Assembly (NCBI GenBank): GCA_905331475.1
Contig: CAJNYU010001219.1
Location: forward strand, 1-64,000
Length of the DNA: 64,000 nt
Direction of reading: 5' to 3'
DNA from: Rotaria socialis
Taxonomy: Eukaryota > Rotifera > Eurotatoria > Philodinida > Philodinidae
Below the pieces are notes generated by a model. That model was not told the origin of the DNA and searched no databases. It saw nothing but the letters and a program-made list of their open reading frames with translations. Positions within the stretch are counted from its first letter, which is position 1, and each line of letters begins with the position of its first letter. This document shows positions 50,928 to 63,617 of the stretch, one piece after another. A program made the position numbers and the translations under genes.

Positions 50928-52216
50928 ATGATGGCAAACATAAATGATATCGAAAAAGTAAGTGATACAAATAAAAATAAAAAGCCAACACATGTTTCAA
51001 TGATTAGATTGTTATTCCAACGGAAGGTGTTGGATCAGTACCTCGTACTGATGATTTAATGATAGCTCAGCGCAACTATCATGATGGAAGAATTAATCTT
51101 GATCGCTTAAATGATTATTATAAAAGAGCTACGCAACTAACTATCGAAGAACTGGAGAATACAGGATCGCCAGTAATGACAGATGGTGAACAAACAAAAC
51201 CTTCATTTTTAACTTATCCAATTTTTGCTATGTTTAACGAATATTATCAATTTACATCAGATTGTTTTTCGCTTAAGTTTGCAGATGGACATCAAAGGTT
51301 ATTACCACGCTTGATTAAAGCTCCATTTCGGTATGCTATATATGCTCACAGTTATGTTGATGCTGCAAAACAAATTACTCAATTACCAATTAAGTAAGCA
51401 TCGAAAGAATATATTTATTAATTGCAATTTTATTGCATATAACTAGACAAGCAGTAATTACACCATCGGCCTTATCAATGATTTATCCAAAAGCTACTAT
51501 ACGAGGTTATTCTCATGAGCAGTTTTTGAATGATTTGATTGATGAATCTGAAAGAGACATTCGGCTATGTTTGGATAGTGGCGCTTATTGTGTTCAACTT
51601 GATTTTACTGAGGCTCGTTTCTCACTCAAACTTGATCCAACTGGTCAATTATTACGTGATTTTGTTCAAATCAATAATCAAGTATTGGATCGATTTGGAT
51701 TTCACGAACAACATCGACTTGGTGTTCATGTTTGTCCAGGTTTGGAACAGTTTACATCGGTACACTATAATTGTTTCTTCCTATAAATATCTCGTTCTAG
51801 GTGGAGATCTAGATTGTTATCATTCGTTTGATGTTGACTATCTACAAGTTCTACCAACTCTATTCGAATTGCATGTCAGTAATTTTTATCTACAACTAGC
51901 AAGTGAACCAAATCACGAACGGGTCTTAGTATGTATTCGTAAGTATATGAAACCATGGCATCGAATTTTTGTTGGCGTTATCAATCCAATAGATCCGATT
52001 GTGGAAACACCAGAACAAGTGTGTGCTAGAGTTTTAGAAGCAGCAAAATACATACCGGTAGAACAATTGGGTACGACTGATGATTGTGGTTTTTCTCCAT
52101 TTGATGATGATCAATCGACTTCAAGAAAAATTGCTTTTGATAAGATTCGAGCAAGAGTTCAAGGCACACACATGGCTGAAGATCAACTAATGATGAGAAA
52201 ATTGAAACACCTGTGA
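50928..52216 (+). CDS. MetE C-terminal-type (cobalamin-independent) methionine synthase family methyltransferase
   Basis: Exons 50928-50957, 51008-51393, 51447-51739 and 51801-52216 join in frame to 374 residues; introns are 50, 53 and 61 bp. The N-terminal strand VIPTEGVGSVPRTDDL and the segment PVMTDGEQTKPSF belong to the single-barrel UROD/MetE-like family. The zinc/homocysteine site is complete: HVC (residues 228-230), Glu of LASEPN, and Cys of TTDDCGFSPF, matching the His, Cys, Glu, Cys ligands of E. coli MetE in order and spacing. It lacks the N-terminal barrel of full MetE, like the shorter bacterial and fungal relatives. Animals normally use B12-dependent methionine synthase, so horizontal acquisition is inferred. 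The exact methyl donor and acceptor cannot be told. Two ATGs in a row start the frame; either may be used. Confidence 0.88.
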
Positions 52217-52352
52217 CAATGCTACACTAACTATTATTAAATAAAAGCTTATCTAATCTCAACATTTAAAAATAAATATTACTTAGAAATAAAAATACTT
52301 TTCATTGTATGCTAATATAACTTTGGAGTTTTACACAATTTACATCGTTGGA

Positions 52353-54742
52353 TAGGGATGTACCGAGACCGAGAGTCTCGGTGTCTCGGTTGTCTCGGTC
52401 ATGATCTTGATATTAACTAGTTTCAGTATCCGTTTCAGAACCTTGTTCATGAGACGAGTATGAAAATCGATCTATCCATAAAAACATCGTAAATATCAGC
52501 AGCCTTATGTGTATTATACTGTCCTCATTTGTTAAAAACGCAGCGTTTTATGACGATTATAGTTTAAAATGGTAAACACCATTCTTCAAAGTTCATAAAG
52601 ACTTGCTTAATCTACGTCAATGTGTCGATCTCAAAGTGTGTTAACTCAGTCTCTGCTTTTCTAAATTAGATATAGAAAATTGAGGATGTTTGTCCATGGA
52701 AATGCACGCGGGCAAGGAAATTGTTAACAAAAAAAAAGATTTCCCCCCGTAAATTGGCTGGAAAACGAAGAGAGACTTTTACTGCAATTTAATCATATTG
52801 ATTTTAACTAATTCCATGCACAAGGAAAACTGTCGATCAGTTGGAAAAATATCCGAGTTTCGACCAATCTTGATGAAATCTTCCAGTTTCTGATTATTTT
52901 GACTGCCACAGGAACAGTTTTCGTTTTAGTCGGCCTTTCTGATTATACATACAACTAGATGAAATAAAGCGGAGAAATTCGTAACAGAGACAGAAACGCA
53001 GCGCGCAATTGGGGCGGGGCGGGTAGAGATTCTGGCGAGTAAAAATATGGCGGGGCGGGGTGGGGGAGAAGTTACAACGAGGCGGACAGGTTTTCACGGG
53101 GTGAGGCGGGTTACGGTAAATACCCGAATTTTCCCTGCAGCACAGTTTCATAAAATAAACACTCATATAAGCATCAACAATAAACTTGAATAATGGAAAT
53201 ATATATGTTTTATGATAGATTTCTCTATGTTACGAGGCTGTATCTTTTCAATACTTTCGAAACTAATTCGATGAGTTGTCATTTTCACAAACTCTTCTGA
53301 TGATTCATAACATATTAGAAAGCACAATAAATCAGTCTTATTCTTTTTATTCTCAAGTTTTATGCTAATAATATATCAACCAGTTATCTTTCGTAATATG
53401 TAGCCAAATAAATCATATGTTAAAGAAATAAATATATTGTTTAAAGGCTAGAACACATTCTAAATAGAAAATGTTTCCTTGGAAACCCAGGATATTAGGT
53501 TTCGGATCATTTAAAAAGTTAAATAGGTTTCCAGGCTGATTCCGGACAAAGACTGGATACTGAGTACAATTACTCAGTATTTTCGTACTTTTTACTGAAA
53601 AATCGTAAGTACAAAGTATACTTTAGAAGTACAGGTAAATTTACTTGTACTTTTCGAATGTACTTAAGTACCGGTACTCAGTACAAATGTACTTAAGTAA
53701 TTGTACTTGAGTAAAAGTCCAAAGTACAATTAGCAAGTAACAAGTATTTTCACTTGTATTTGCTATACTTGTAATTGTCCAGTCTCTGATTCCGGAAACC
53801 TGAATATGTTTCCGAGCTGATATTGGATGCGTTTAAAAGGTTCTCGAGGCAAAAACTGGGGTTTCGAGCTTCCGATACTTCAAAAACATTTTTATACCGA
53901 TAAACCTGCAAACGCCGAAGGGCTTCCGAAAAGTGACAGAGTTTCTATATTTTAAGAAACGGGTCATTTTTTCCGGTAGCCCATCAGCATTTCCGGGTTT
54001 TGTCACTATATGAAACGCTTTGATGGCTTCCGACGCTCGAAAGCCTATTTTATCGTTCCTAGAACCTTTTAAAACTTTTCATGATCACTCCGGAAACGTA
54101 TTCAGGTTTCTGGAATCAATCTGTAAACCTTTTTTCCTGGGTTCCAGAGAAAAGGATTATTATCTAGAGTGTAGGCATCAAAGAAACAAAAGTTCAGACT
54201 AGGGACTGGGCGAGGCTGGGGATCAAAAACTATCCCCGTTTCGGTCTCTGGTTCGTAATAGAATCTTCGTTGAGTTTTATAGGTTATTTACGGAGGGAAA
54301 TCATTTTTTTCGTTAATAATTTGCTTGCCCGCGTGCATCTCCATGGACAAACATCCTCAATTTTCTATATCTAATTTATAAAATAGAGGCTGAGTTAACA
54401 CACATTGAGATCGACACACACTGACGTAGATTAAGCAAGTCTTTATTAACTTTGAAGAATGGTGCTTACCATTTTAAACTATAATCGTCATAAAACGCCG
54501 CGTTTTTAACAAATGAGGACAGCATAATACACATAAGGCTGCTGATATTTACGATGTTTTTATGGATAGATCGATTTTCATACTCGTCTCATGAACAAGG
54601 TTCTGAAACGGATACTGAAACTAGTTAATATCAAGATCATGACCGAGACAACCGAGACACCGAGAGTCTCGCCGAGACGACCGAGATCGAGACGAGCGAG
54701 ACCGAGACTCTCGGTTTTGTCTCGGTCTCGGTACGTCCAACG
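52353..54742. mobile_element. Non-autonomous hAT-like element with terminal inverted repeats of about 430 bp
   Basis: Left arm 52353 to about 52790 and right arm about 54250 to 54742 are inverted copies of each other. They share, for example, TTTATGACGATTATAGTTTA and the CCATGGA...ACAAACATCCTCAATTTTC block. The left tip is TAGGGATGTACCGAGACCG, typical of hAT ends, and both tips carry CTCGGT repeats. Flanks TCGTTGGA (52345-52352) and ACTTTGGA (54743-54750) match at 6 of 8, fitting an old 8-base target duplication. No transposase frame is present inside. The interior holds a G-rich block (53010-53110) and a nested element. Confidence 0.78.
53547..53788. mobile_element. Nested hAT-like MITE with perfect 8-base target duplication
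   Basis: Ends CAAAGACTGGAT and, reversed, CAGAGACTGGAC are inverted repeats (10 of 12). The exact direct repeat ATTCCGGA flanks it at 53539-53546 and 53789-53796. Inside are many copies of GTACTTGAGTA / TACTTAAGTAC motifs, similar in style to the ends of Tol2-type hAT elements. It is 242 bases with no coding capacity and was inserted into the older element around it. Confidence 0.9.
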
Positions 54743-57700
54743 ACTTTGGATGATCTCAAAGAAGAAGAAAAATAATCATTAGCAACAAATTTTAATTATT
54801 CAATTTGCCATAATTGACTTAATACATAAATAATATCATCACTTCATTTATTCTGATATTCCGAAAAAGCATTTTCTGAAAAAGGATAGCAAAGTATAGT
54901 CGACGTCTCTCAAAAGAATTATGTCATTAAAATCCGATGAATAATTGAGCGTTATAGAAAGCTTCCTATTTTTATTATTGTATAATATGATGCATTAGAG
55001 AAGATATTCATATTTCTTCTTCTCTATGAATTTGTATCATTTTAATTGAAATTCATTAATTGACATTGAAAGGATAAAAAGTTTCAATGCAGCCAATATA
55101 AATTATTAGAAAATAAGTTTTAAGATAGTTTCACCTAGTCTACACAATTGGAACGCAAACAACTGATGTTCTAATGTTTCGGTACTCGTTTCAAATTGTA
55201 TTTTCTGTCAATTATATCACTTTTAAAGAAAGTGAGCAAAATTTATAATAGTTAATTTCTCATTGTATTCAGTAATCGTTGAGCAGGAAACATATATACA
55301 TTTTTTATATATATCAAGCATGTCGTCATAATTTTATGTAATAGTTTACTATTAGTTTTCATTTGAAAATTTGAAATTTTATGTTAAATTCATTTTCTCA
55401 TTCAAACTTTCTGTTGTTTACTTAATAAAATTATTAGACGCATTAACAGCTTCTGTATTGTAATGGTGTTGCACTATACGCTTTACTTCTTTGGTTTTTT
55501 GTTGTTGCTTTAATTGTGCTGTAAATTTTGATTATTTCAAGCTTCTCATTGTTACTCATCAGAAGAGTTTCAATTCATCAAAAATATGAAAAATTACAAT
55601 CGATACATGAGAAAATAGCTCGATACCTGATATTTTCTAGAAGATATTATATTATAGCTGGCACCTCTATTTTTCTATAACATAACATATTAATATGCTT
55701 GCAAAATCTGTTTCGTTTCAACAAAGCAAATATTTTTTTCATTTTTTCTCTATACGTATTTATAAACGTTTTCTTGATCGTACAAACGAGCATTTCAACT
55801 TGACTTTCATTCTCTATATTTAATTATCTTTGGTGTTTAAAAGAACATGACAGAACTTCTTTGTGTCGAACTTAAGCATTTTTATTTATAAATAAATCAA
55901 TCGTTTTGTCATTAGAACATTATTTCATTGGAATATTTGGAAACATTGAACTTTGAATCTTTGTTCACCCTATAGAAAGTCACAATATAAAAATAAGAGT
56001 TCTGTCAAGTTCTATGTGCTGATTCTGATATGGAATTTCATCTAAATAAAATTAGGTATATATAGTACAGACTAATAGTCAACATCGAATTGCTTAAAAA
56101 AACATCTTGATATCGATTTCCTTGAATAACTTGCAGATATATCATATTATAGTGCTACAAATTTGATGCTATCTCAATATAATCAGAATCAAATCGACTT
56201 TTAAAATGAGCGAAAGAGAGAATCGCGATGAAATATAAATCAGTTATTATACTAAAGAACTATATGCTTAAGAAAATGTAACTCTTTAATAAAATCATAA
56301 TAAGAAACATAGAAAAACTAATTTAAAATCATGTATAATATCGATACAATCAGCTAAATATGAAAATTAGAACTTCTCCTAATCATTAAAATTTATCTAC
56401 TTCACAGATTTAAGAATAGTATCATTAATTGAATTAGTTTTCAATGTTATTTTCTTATAATAAACCATTTTATCTCGCCAGAATGTGTCTATTAAAATGT
56501 GAATAGAAGCAACACATATTCAGTGAAAAATAATCACCGAAAAAAAGGTGTAGAACGCGTTCCAATTTCAGAGAAAACGTTTTTTTTTGACAATTGGAAA
56601 CTGTTCCAAAATTCCCAGGTCGATGATTCCGTTCTCCAGATCCTTCCGGAACTGGTCTGAAAACTGCTTCTTTCCGGTGATTTCTCACCAGTTCCCTAGT
56701 CTTTCCCGCCGGATCCTGCAGGAAAAACAATAGGAAGTGGAAACACCATTTCACCCGGAAAAAACCGTTCCCTGAATCCTTAACTTCCTCGCAAATCCAG
56801 TCATAGGAAACTATAAGGAACATACAATGATCCTAGAGGAACAGGGAGGAGAAAATCATGAATGCCAGCGGAAACCTTCACATCCAAAACGGAAAAGCAG
56901 TAGATACTGGTGGGACAAACCGGAAGCACAACGGAACCCACGATTCTGTATCCTGAAACAAATATGGAAGATCTACGAAGATCACTAGAGATCTTTATTG
57001 CGACTACCTTAGTTATAGGATATTTCTGTGATTAGAAGATCCAGATCGATAGAAAATCATATTCTAAGATCTTTCTGCGAAGAAACGCTGCAATTCGAGC
57101 TTGATTTAATTCCGAAATCATGATTTTACTCATAAAGACCTTTGAAGGTGATTTGTTCTATTTATCTTAAGTAGATGATATTCTGCTGATGGAGAGTACG
57201 ACACTGATTGTAAATGTTGCTCAAGGAAGATCTATAACAAGTCCAAAGTCCTATGTCGATTCTTGTTTTCAATTATCATCGATTAATATTAGAAATGAAG
57301 GTTGGAATGATTTTGAGAAAATTTTGGTATAAAAACAAGTAAGCGAAGTGTTACCTGTGACTTATCTGAACAGGTGTGTTGCGCATCTGGGGTTGGAATT
57401 TTGAATGCTCACTCATGTGAATAGATTGGTGATCTTTAGGGTGCTCATGTATCGCTAGGTCAGTTTGAAGAGTCTCAGGCAATCTTGAATACACTTTACT
57501 AGTAGCTGCATGGACGAGTGGATGAACTTCTAAGTATCGAACACGCGTGTATATATATATATATATATATAGGTGGAGATCGACTGCTATGCAGTCTGAA
57601 GACTGTTTTAGTATTGCAATACTTGTTTTTTGAGCGCTCTAGTTTTTGACATATCTAACTCGGTTGGATTCGGAGAGAATGGTCTTTCTGCTCCAGTGCC

Positions 57701-59290
57701 TGCTTGCCACCTTCCGTTCGTATCTGTGACAGGTGTGCTTGAAGATCTTTAAAATGATAAGATTTGAATATTTTGTCGTTTTTCTTCTATGAGATATTTT
57801 TGAACTCTGGCAATTAAATTAATTTAAATCAGCTCAGTAGTGGTTCCGTTGACCTAATTATCGAGCATTGTCGCGTGGGATTATCTGAGCTAAATAATAT
57901 CTTCGAATTTGAAGACACAATTCAATAGTCTATCGTGGTCTCTACTCGACTATTGCTCTCAGCAGTGGGTTGTGAGTTGTGCAATCTCTTACGCGGTATT
58001 TTGTATACAGTCTGCTTGTTCTCGTACTGCTGTTAAGCTCGTACTCCTTAAAACTGCTTTAAAAATGACTATCATGTCCAATTTAGTCCAATGTTCTGAA
58101 GATAGCCAAAATTTTTATCAATGCTTGTATGGAATTGTAACTTTTTCTTAATATTCCATACATTTGAACATTGAATATACAATTGTATTCTAGAGATTCT
58201 TTTGAGGAACGATCCAATTTGTCGATTGTAAGGTATTAAAGTCATGTAGTTATCAGGAATACGTTTTCGAATAGATCCTATCGTTTTCGGTTGAGGGATT
58301 AAACCGTCTAAAGAAAATAAAAACGGTCAGATCTGAGAGTTGCAACCGAATTGCAAACAGAAGGATTATAGTTCGGATCCTGCTCCCGTGAAAAGGCGTC
58401 GGAACCCTTCTCAGGGACCTTGCTGGAAACGGTAGCGGAATCCTGGCATTTCATCCGGTTGCAGGAATCAGCAGGAAAGAAGCCGTAAACTGTAGTCGTA
58501 ACCGGCCACAGAATACTGCTTCAACGTTTTTACCGGAATTTCACTGGAACCAACAGTTTCCCCCCGTATGGTTTAGACCTGGGAAGATATTTTGAGTTTA
58601 ATTAAAATTCTACTCTATAATTTCATTTTTCCAATATGTTAACAAAATTCTTGTTTATCTAAATTAAGTATTTACGTTCCAGGAGAGCAAAACAAATAGT
58701 TACTCATTTTATTGTGAATTTTATTCTAAATTAGTGCTAGTTTTCAGATTTGAAACTAGCTCATAAAATATGTCCAGATATTTTTTCAGTAATAATTAAA
58801 GGCTGTATATTTTTTATTTTTGAACTTCTAGGATGACTTGAAAAACGATTAGTCAAACAAAGATTTTTAGATCGACACAGTGCCTTGAATTGTTTTAGAA
58901 TATCACTAACGAGACAGTAGCTAAAAACCAATAGTGTTGGTTTTGGTCGGATCCGGCAGATTCCCGATCTTCGGATAATAACGCATTCTGTGACCGGAAT
59001 CCCAGAGAATCCTATCGTCGGAAAGTGTCGAAAATCAAAGGATATTACTGGATTCCGACCACCGGCTACCGGTGGGATCAGACTGTCGGATTATTCGTGG
59101 TTCTTGTAGGATCCTATGGGGCACATTTGATCTGGGTAATGTTTTCAACATATTAGTCATTCATTTATTAACAGTGATTCATTTGAAACAAAGTGTAGAA
59201 TTAAAAACAAGATCCTCATCCATTGTAACAAAACTTTTTTGAGAAGTGAATGTACACTCACACATAGTTAGAAAATAAAATCGTAAAAGC
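54743..59290. other. Intergenic, with CCGGAA-rich repeat islands
   Basis: No supported gene. Segments near 56560-56960, 58370-58580 and 58940-59120 are richer in G+C than their surroundings and dense in TTCCGG / CCGGAA motifs, like the inside of the 52.3-54.7 kb element. They are probably pieces of non-autonomous elements; I could not fix their ends. A TA run lies at 57550-57571. Confidence 0.5.
57550..57571. repeat. (TA)n microsatellite
   Basis: An uninterrupted TA run of 22 bases. Confidence 0.9.
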
Positions 59291-60208
59291 TTATTTCTTT
59301 CTGGAACTTTGAGTTCGATAAGTAATTTGATCGATATCAACCCCTCTGCTACCTGGTTTCAATAGCCATATCAAAAATCCATTCTTCAAAAACTTTTTAT
59401 CCGTCATTATATGATAACCATATTCCTCAGCCAGATGTTTAGCTGTCGCAATAAACTGTTGTCGAACTCCAATACCATATATATTTTTCATTGAGTTTCC
59501 TACTTGTTCATAACTTATTCTCCAATGTTCGAAAAAATTGTAAATCATTTCATTTGAACCAGTCATACGATGAATAAAATTCTTTGGTAAAACTTGTTGA
59601 AACGATACAATATTAAATCCATCACGAAAGTTTGTACTAAATACTAATGCTTCAATTAATAACGAGTGATCTATTTGTTTACGTATAATATTCGCTACCC
59701 AAATACGGCCCCATGGATCTGATGTACCTTCAATTAGAATACCATTCACATTGAGATAATTACATATGAATGCATGAGAATCACGACAATCGGATTCCAA
59801 ATCATATTGTCTCAATACGTTGAAAGCACGTATTAGATTAACAGTTTCTCTGCGACCAGTGACGGCATTAACTTTCAAGGGTAGATTAAAGCCTCCTTGT
59901 CGAAAAAAAGTAAGTTCATCAACAAATCGTTGTGCTTCTCGTACACGTTTATTATCAATTTCGATTCCAAGGATTGGTAATCGAGCATTATACTGTCTAA
60001 ATCGTTTTGCACTCTCTAATGTAGTGATAGGAGTGTGACCAAAACCAAGATCAACATAAAAATGTTCGTCACTCATAATCAAATAGGGGCAATACATTAT
60101 TACAAAATGATCTACACGACGTAGACGATTTTGTGCTGTCTTTCCACGAGTTTCTGCTCCAATGGCAACTTTAGAATATTTATTGAACGATATCGAGGCC
60201 AGTGACAT
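59291..60208 (-). CDS. Actinobacterial-type class I SAM-dependent methyltransferase, intronless
   Basis: A single open frame of 305 residues. The N-terminal motif GKTAQNRLRRVDHF followed by the SAM-binding loop FYVDLGFGHTPITT and the acidic strand LGIEIDNKRV recalls a bacterial methylase family (GTTAPNRLRRVD...VVDLGYG in actinobacteria, from memory). Later conserved blocks are NGILIEGTSDPWGRIW and FLIWLLKPG. The substrate is not known. The lack of introns contrasts with nearly every other gene in the window and suggests a fairly recent transfer from bacteria, an inference. The start at MSLAS is the first ATG of the frame. It lies between a repeat-rich stretch upstream in the window and A+T-rich DNA; no partner gene is near. 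Confidence 0.82.
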   Translation of the reverse strand: MSLASISFNKYSKVAIGAETRGKTAQNRLRRVDHFVIMYCPYLIMSDEHFYVDLGFGHTPITTLESAKRFRQYNARLPILGIEIDNKRVREAQRFVDELTFFRQGGFNLPLKVNAVTGRRETVNLIRAFNVLRQYDLESDCRDSHAFICNYLNVNGILIEGTSDPWGRIWVANIIRKQIDHSLLIEALVFSTNFRDGFNIVSFQQVLPKNFIHRMTGSNEMIYNFFEHWRISYEQVGNSMKNIYGIGVRQQFIATAKHLAEEYGYHIMTDKKFLKNGFLIWLLKPGSRGVDIDQITYRTQSSRKK

Positions 60209-61239
60209 GAAATTGTATAAGAGATATTTGTATTTGAAGATTTTCTGTAAATTATAATATTATATATAATAGTTTATCTAGCAATATTAAACAAGAAATG
60301 TCGATTCCTCTTTTCTTCTATAGGAAGTATTTAGTTTTAAAAATACACTTGCTATTTCCATTGATGCTAAAATCAAAACATAATTGAAGCGAAAAATTTT
60401 CCATAAAAAACATAAGCATATGATTGCCCTGAACAGAATTTTGAGTAAAACACTACTTACTTGTCAAGCAAATAATTAGCTAGATGCATTTATTTTAATA
60501 CTTTTTTTTTGAAATTTATAGTTATTTTCATGGTATAAGTGAATTTCGCAAGAATTCTTTCGACATTACAATTGACAGATTACTTACGAAAACTTTGCAT
60601 CTTTATATTTTCTTGCGATTGTAAATATATCTTGATATTAATGATGCTATATTCCATGTCAGAATGTAATTTCATCATTTCATTCATTCTGTTTTCGTTA
60701 AAGAAACATAAAGCGTCACATTCATTTCACTGAAAGACTAATTCTGTTTTTGCTGTTGTTGTCTTCGTCTGATCCAAAAATAAATCTATAATCAGTGGTT
60801 CTTATTTTTATTCTCATATATGAACCTATAAGAAAATCACGTATTAAACTTTAACATTAAAACTAATCTTTAGAACGTTGTTTTTCTATTCAATAGATTC
60901 TCTTATTGTGTAAAAACTTGTTTCTGCTATCAAGTTAGAATTTCTATTTACCAATATGATAGAACAAAAATAATAATCGCCAACACGATTTTCTTTCGTT
61001 TGCTTTGTGTCATATAACATCTTTTACAAGATAGAAAGTACTTTGTTTTTGTAAGAGATTTGATAGCGCCAAAATAAATGTTATATCAAATGAGGTCTTA
61101 TCTAAAATAGAATTTATTTCTAAGATAGACTTTTAAGAATGATAAGCAAGTCATAGACTGTTTCATAGTATATATAATTAATTTAAACCAAATAAGATAA
61201 GCATTCGTCAATGTAGCTCAATGAAATATGTTTTCATCA

Positions 61240-61366
61240 CCCTAGTCGAACTCTTTTTTGCAAGCGCATGCAATTCTTGACTTTCTTGAGCAAGAAAGTC
61301 ATACACTATGGACACATCTTGAGCTCAAGTCTTGGCAAGCGCATGAATAAACAAGTTCGACTAGGG
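61240..61366. mobile_element. Small foldback MITE
   Basis: The ends CCCTAGTCGAACT (61240-61252) and AGTTCGACTAGGG (61354-61366) are perfect 13-base inverted repeats. Inside are a palindrome (GACTTTCTTGAGCAAGAAAGTC split around GAGC) and two direct copies of GCAAGCGCATG. I could not see a clear target duplication, so the superfamily is open. Confidence 0.75.
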
Positions 61367-63585
61367 CAATACATGATACAATCGTTTATCAGCTTTTTAA
61401 CTATTTCTGGTCTTCATTGTCGAAAGTCGAGATGAATAAATCATAGAAGAGTTTCCACCAGTTCATCATTGCTTTCCATATTAGCCAAGTCAATATTATT
61501 CTCACAATTGAGTGGAATAGAGATGAAGTCCTGATATCGTTACCACGCTGATAGATGTGGTTATTCTCAAACAAATGATTGGTCAAATTAATATACAAAT
61601 ACAATACAATACTATGAATTTTAAATGTTACAGTGATGTCTATATTAATAACTGCTAGTGCAGATTGAATTGAAGATATTCAAACTTCTCCATGTTCATA
61701 TATAAATATATATCTTCGGCTTGCTTCGAAAGTTATGTAAAAATCTCAAAGAATATTATGCGTTATTCTTTTAGTTGAAACCAGAGAAGTAAGAATTTGA
61801 ATATTATCTAGATATGCTTTGCTATTCATCAGATAAGTTCCGATATTGACATACCATAAAATGTCTTGATGAATCTATTCTTTCAAAAGGGCTCTCTATA
61901 TTCAAACTGATTCTTTTTTCTATATTACATGTGAAGATCTGAGAAATACCATTGTACTCGAGTTCATATTTCATATTCTATATATAGTTGTAAACTAATC
62001 CCTACCATGGCAATACTATCATTAAAAGCTGATCATATCACATTTATTAAAACATTCCTAGAATGTTATCCTGATAATTTTCTCGTCTACTCAACGTGTG
62101 AACTAAAATATGTTAATATAGTAGAAGACATTAACCATTTCGAAATAAATGAGATAGATATCTCGGTAACATGCAACTGTTTGGCAACAAGGAAGGATAC
62201 ATGACATTTTTTGGGACTGTGCATCTCAAGCAAAGAAGTGCAACAGATCGAAAAGACGAACTTTTTACTTTTTTCTAATGATGATAAATCTGTTTTATCA
62301 CTACTGTGACGTCTAAGAGCGAATACAGAGAAAAAAAACAAGCCAGAATCAACACCACACGCAACTAGATCATATTCTCTACTGAATATGTATCACATAT
62401 GTCATTGATTGGAACAGTATAGTAATAATTACTCTACTATAACAGTTGAAAATTTTCGATAGTTCAATTAGATGATAGTTGCACCATTTCGTACGATCAA
62501 ACTTACTGGATCAAAAAAGAACATTCAATATCTATAGTATTTCAAAACCAATTCATCCCGTTTTTTAGATTTTCAATTCTTGTTCCGATTGCTAATATGA
62601 TCGTGGATACATTTATCAACCCGATGGAATTATTCCATAATAGTCATCAACAGATACCTTTCATCAATGAAAGTATTCATTTGAATTCTATCTTGGTCAT
62701 AGTTGATGTATGACAACCATCGTTCTAGCCAGTTTTGTATAAATGAATTCGAATTCATATCTGTACTTAAGCTTTAGATTTTATAAATACTGATAGTAGT
62801 TCTACTTGAATATAGCTAAGTGTCAATAAAATCAGAGAAAATCTATTCTATTGAATTTTATGGACCACACTCAATTTATGTTTCATATTAAGAAATATAT
62901 ATAAACACATAAATATCTAATTTCATGACTTCTAGAATACAAGTTCCTATTATTGCTATGTGATGAGAGAAAATTCTATACGAAAGATTAGTATTGTGTG
63001 CAGGTAAAACAAGGTTTCATGTTTGATCTTTGTTCAATGACAATTGAGTACAAGTATTTTTTCAAATGAATCTTTTAAAGTACGTGTACGTAGACATTCG
63101 ATTTATGATGTGGGCTTCTCATAATTCTAAGCATAAATGCGAACATCAAACAATTTCTAGATTGAAAAAGCAAAGACAATAAAATACCATTGGTGTATGA
63201 GTTAAAACGATGAAAAAAATATCTCTAATTTCCAAAAGAAAAAAGAGTTACCACCATTTATGTTAACTTTACCTCAAAGCAACTGAGCAGTGTCCTAATA
63301 CTATCGCATATGATGGGCACTTCGACGAATGCAGTTAGTATGAGCTATACTGATGCGTTTGTGACTGATTCATTGTCCTTTTATTTAATGAGAATCACCT
63401 TGTTTACACTAAACTCTTTGTCTATTTATTATAGGGTAAACCTATTGAGAAAGCTATTGTCGAATGATTTTTTCCTTCCTTAAATAGATAGATATTGCAA
63501 CATAGACAAAAAGTAAGTGATTTTTGTTCGAAAGCAACAACATTCTATGCATTTTTATTTATTATCGCTTTTATTGTTTGCTGTA

Positions 63586-63587
<2 letters not shown>

Positions 63588-63617
<30 letters not shown>
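63588..63617. repeat. (ATT)n microsatellite
   Basis: About ten ATT units in a row. Confidence 0.85.

Noticed and set aside
52894-53166. Minus-strand 90-residue frame rich in Pro and Cys
   Set aside because: It is the complement of the G-rich block inside the hAT-like element, not a gene.
56613-58585. A single element bounded by TTCCCAGGTC and GACCTGGGAA
   Set aside because: Only ten bases are inverted and the flanks show no direct duplication, so chance cannot be excluded.
62007-62204. Plus-strand 65-residue frame
   Set aside because: No recognisable motif, and the opposite strand is open over the same stretch, as happens by chance in low-complexity DNA.
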